This document shows positions 62,510 through 64,000 of a DNA stretch of 64,000 nt, piece after piece. Positions within the stretch are counted from its first letter, which is position 1. Each line of letters opens with the position of its first letter. Source of the DNA: SZUA-22 sp963751695 (GTDB lineage Bacteria; Bacteroidota; Ignavibacteria; Ignavibacteriales; Melioribacteraceae); contig CAVVVP010000009.1 of assembly GCA_963751695.1 (NCBI GenBank), positions 248,001 through 312,000 of the forward strand, written 5' to 3'. The position numbers were made by a program, and so were the translations under genes. A model generated the notes under the pieces. It was not told the DNA's origin, did no database searches, and worked only from the letters and a program-made list of their open reading frames with translations.

Positions 62510-63349
62510 TTAATCCTGATCTTTATAGCCCATTGTTAGCAGCCTTGCTGGATCAAGACGCCTTAAATACCATTGAACACTCCAGTGAAGATGTGGACCT
62601 GTTGAACGACCAGTTGTGCCGACTTTTCCAATTATCTGTCCCCTTTTAACACGGTCTCCGTTTTTTACAAGCATTTTACTCAAGTGTAAGTATTGACTAT
62701 TCAATCCTTGACCATGATCGAGGAGTATATAGTTGCCTGGATAGAAAAAATTATCTGCTGCAAGTCTTACCACTCCATCTGCCATAGCGTATACTGAAGT
62801 TCCTCGTGGTACAGCTATGTCTAGCCCATTATGTCGATTTTTGGGAATGCCATTCAATACCCGCTGACTTCCAAATACGCCAGAAATCCGTCCACCTTTA
62901 ATAGGTCTCATAAAACCTGATTTGTAAAGGGCAGTATCAATTTCGCCGATAGGTCTTCTAGCCTCTAATGCTATCTGTCGCTCTCGCTTTAATCTTTTTT
63001 TAAGTGTATCGGATGGAGTGACATAATCACTCTTCATATTGTTAATTTTTTCTGTCTTAAAATTTCTGTCGCCCAAATATATTTTCTTCAATAATACTTT
63101 GCCCTCATTGAATTTGATCTTTAGAATATGTGAACCTTTTTCAGCAGCGTCAAAGCCAAAGCAGAATAAACCCTCCGTTCCGACTTTTAATTCTTGATCA
63201 TTTATACTAGCACTTTTTACAGGGTCGCCATTAGCAATTATTAAAGTGCCGGGTTCAAATTCACCGAAAAAATTAAGTTCTTGGGCATGATAAATTGAAG
63301 ATAAAAATGACAGTATAACCAATAAGGAATAAAAGATTGAAGTTTTCAT
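62510..63349 (-). CDS. M23-family (LytM) peptidoglycan endopeptidase
   Basis: A signal peptide (IFYSLLVILSFLSSIYHA) and an Ig-like N-terminal region (about 20-95, EFEPGTLIIANGDP) precede a LytM domain. Zinc ligands are visible in the RHNGLD and GPHLHW segments, with the conserved GVVRLAADNFFYPGNYILLDHGQGLNSQYLHLSKM. It is periplasmic and cuts, or helps remodel, peptidoglycan cross-links. Its stop is nine bases from the patatin gene start, so these two and the LpoB-like gene are likely co-expressed as an envelope cluster. Confidence 0.93.
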   Translation of the reverse strand: MKTSIFYSLLVILSFLSSIYHAQELNFFGEFEPGTLIIANGDPVKSASINDQELKVGTEGLFCFGFDAAEKGSHILKIKFNEGKVLLKKIYLGDRNFKTEKINNMKSDYVTPSDTLKKRLKRERQIALEARRPIGEIDTALYKSGFMRPIKGGRISGVFGSQRVLNGIPKNRHNGLDIAVPRGTSVYAMADGVVRLAADNFFYPGNYILLDHGQGLNSQYLHLSKMLVKNGDRVKRGQIIGKVGTTGRSTGPHLHWSVQWYLRRLDPARLLTMGYKDQD

Positions 63350-63419
63350 ATTTACTTACTCTAAATGATTTTGACTCAAAAAATAGCAATAAAAATATAG
63401 AGTTGTGACTTGCGAGAAA

Positions 63420-64000
63420 TTAATTTACTGAATGGGGTAGATTTATAATAAAAGTAGTTCCATCACCGATTTTACTTTTGACCTCTATAGTACCATTGTT
63501 TTTATCAATAAATTCTTTTGAAAGAATTAATCCTAACCCAGCACCACTTTCTCTAGCAGTACCGTAGGTACTTACCTTTGTCCCAATCTCAAAAAGTTTA
63601 TCAATGCTGTCTTCATCAATGCCTACACCATTATCAGCAACTGAAATTGAGATAAAACCGTTGTTCTCATTAGAGTGGACAAGTATTTCACCCTTTTCAT
63701 GAGTAAACTTAATGGAATTATGAATAAGATTTCTAAGTACAGAAGAGATCATATTTTTATCTGCATGAACAATTATGTCCTCGTTAATATCATTGCTGAA
63801 TGTGATGTGTTTTTTATTCAAATTTTCTTTCAACAATCCATGGACCTCATCAACAACATATTTAACTTTAAAATTTTCTTTTGAAATTTCAATTTTTCCA
63901 ATTTGAACTTCAGCCCAAGCTAGCAAATTATTAAGCAGGGTAATAGTATTCCGGGATATTTGATGAATGTCTTTGCTAATTTCAACTATACTTTCTTTAT
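63420..64000 (-). CDS. Histidine kinase C-terminal part, cut by the window edge
   Basis: The frame is open to the right edge and continues upstream of the ATG at 63926 with convincing HisKA-like sequence (KESIVEISKDIHQISRNTITLLNNLLAWAEV), so the gene starts outside the window. The visible ATPase domain has NLIHNSIKFTH (N-box), DNGVGIDEDSIDKLFEIG, ESGAGLGLILSKEFID and GTTFIINLP. Its sensor part and partner are not visible. The C-terminus is normal. Confidence 0.88.
   Translation of the reverse strand, partial: KESIVEISKDIHQISRNTITLLNNLLAWAEVQIGKIEISKENFKVKYVVDEVHGLLKENLNKKHITFSNDINEDIIVHADKNMISSVLRNLIHNSIKFTHEKGEILVHSNENNGFISISVADNGVGIDEDSIDKLFEIGTKVSTYGTARESGAGLGLILSKEFIDKNNGTIEVKSKIGDGTTFIINLPHSVN

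Overview
The window is AT-rich bacterial chromosome, densely packed with genes on both strands. It shows no rRNA, tRNA, CRISPR array, insertion sequence or phage gene. The best guess at the organism is a member of the Ignavibacteriota (Ignavibacterium/Melioribacter type) or a close relative in the Bacteroidota-Chlorobiota-Calditrichota group. Three secreted proteins end in the type IX secretion (T9SS) sorting domain with the YPNPFNP(S/T)T signature typical of these lineages. Lipoproteins, a TonB-dependent receptor, an OmpA-like protein, a heptose epimerase and a patatin with an outer-membrane barrel show a Gram-negative envelope. The lineage is an inference from protein style, not a measured placement.

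Layout. 1-4300: two exported proteins sharing a nearly identical TIG domain; the second is a gluzincin-like metallopeptidase lipoprotein behind a candidate sigma-54 promoter. 4300-6450: tpiA, a NifU-type Fe-S scaffold and an Mrp ATPase. 6650-7930: a beta-propeller lipoprotein. 8000-12000: a ferrous-iron locus with a perfect 20-bp palindrome, a soluble DtxR-family regulator, a membrane-anchored DtxR-FeoA fusion, and FeoB split into a GTPase and a permease gene. 12050-15650: sugar isomerase-like protein, polyphosphate kinase and dCMP deaminase. 15700-20900: T9SS-exported c-type cytochromes with 1, 9 and 16 CxxCH motifs, the last built from two tandem octaheme units. 20900-23000: a response regulator and histidine kinase. 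24200-27950: cytochrome c maturation genes ccmF, ccmE (Cys-type), ccmD and ccmC. These fit the cytochrome cluster, because every haem in it needs Ccm attachment.

28100-31400: a PP2C/SpoIIE phosphatase and an RsbW-like kinase flank a Sel1-repeat protein, suggesting a partner-switching module. 31500-35600: a sigma-54-type promoter with a small outer-membrane protein, a glyoxalase-fold protein, a decayed YCII gene, a peroxiredoxin, a glutathione peroxidase and a CarH/LitR-like B12-binding MerR regulator. The regulator diverges from a TonB-dependent receptor across a symmetric pair of promoter-like repeats. 37970-40010: a single polypeptide carrying chorismate mutase, prephenate dehydratase, ACT and DAHP synthase. 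40100-46800: thioredoxin-like protein, heavy-metal exporter-like permease, SirB1-like protein, DUF255 protein, class II aldolase and GDSL hydrolase. 46800-54000: small exported proteins, RNA methyltransferase, OmpA-like and CHASE2 proteins, hydrolase, NUDIX and heptose epimerase. 54000-64000: metH, a CocE-type hydrolase, then an envelope cluster of LpoB-like lipoprotein, patatin-barrel protein and M23 peptidase, and a histidine kinase cut by the window end.

A recurring oddity is single-base frameshifts, often in homopolymers, in otherwise well-conserved genes: the 16-haem cytochrome twice, the histidine kinase, the FGE-like lipoprotein, an RNA methyltransferase and a small membrane gene. Either the assembly keeps indel errors or several genes are phase-variable or decaying. 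The YCII gene is different: it carries two in-frame stop codons. The strongest candidates for under-described biology are the membrane-tethered DtxR-FeoA/split-FeoB locus, the duplicated octaheme surface cytochrome, the trifunctional aromatic-pathway fusion, and the CarH-like regulator with its mirrored promoter repeats.
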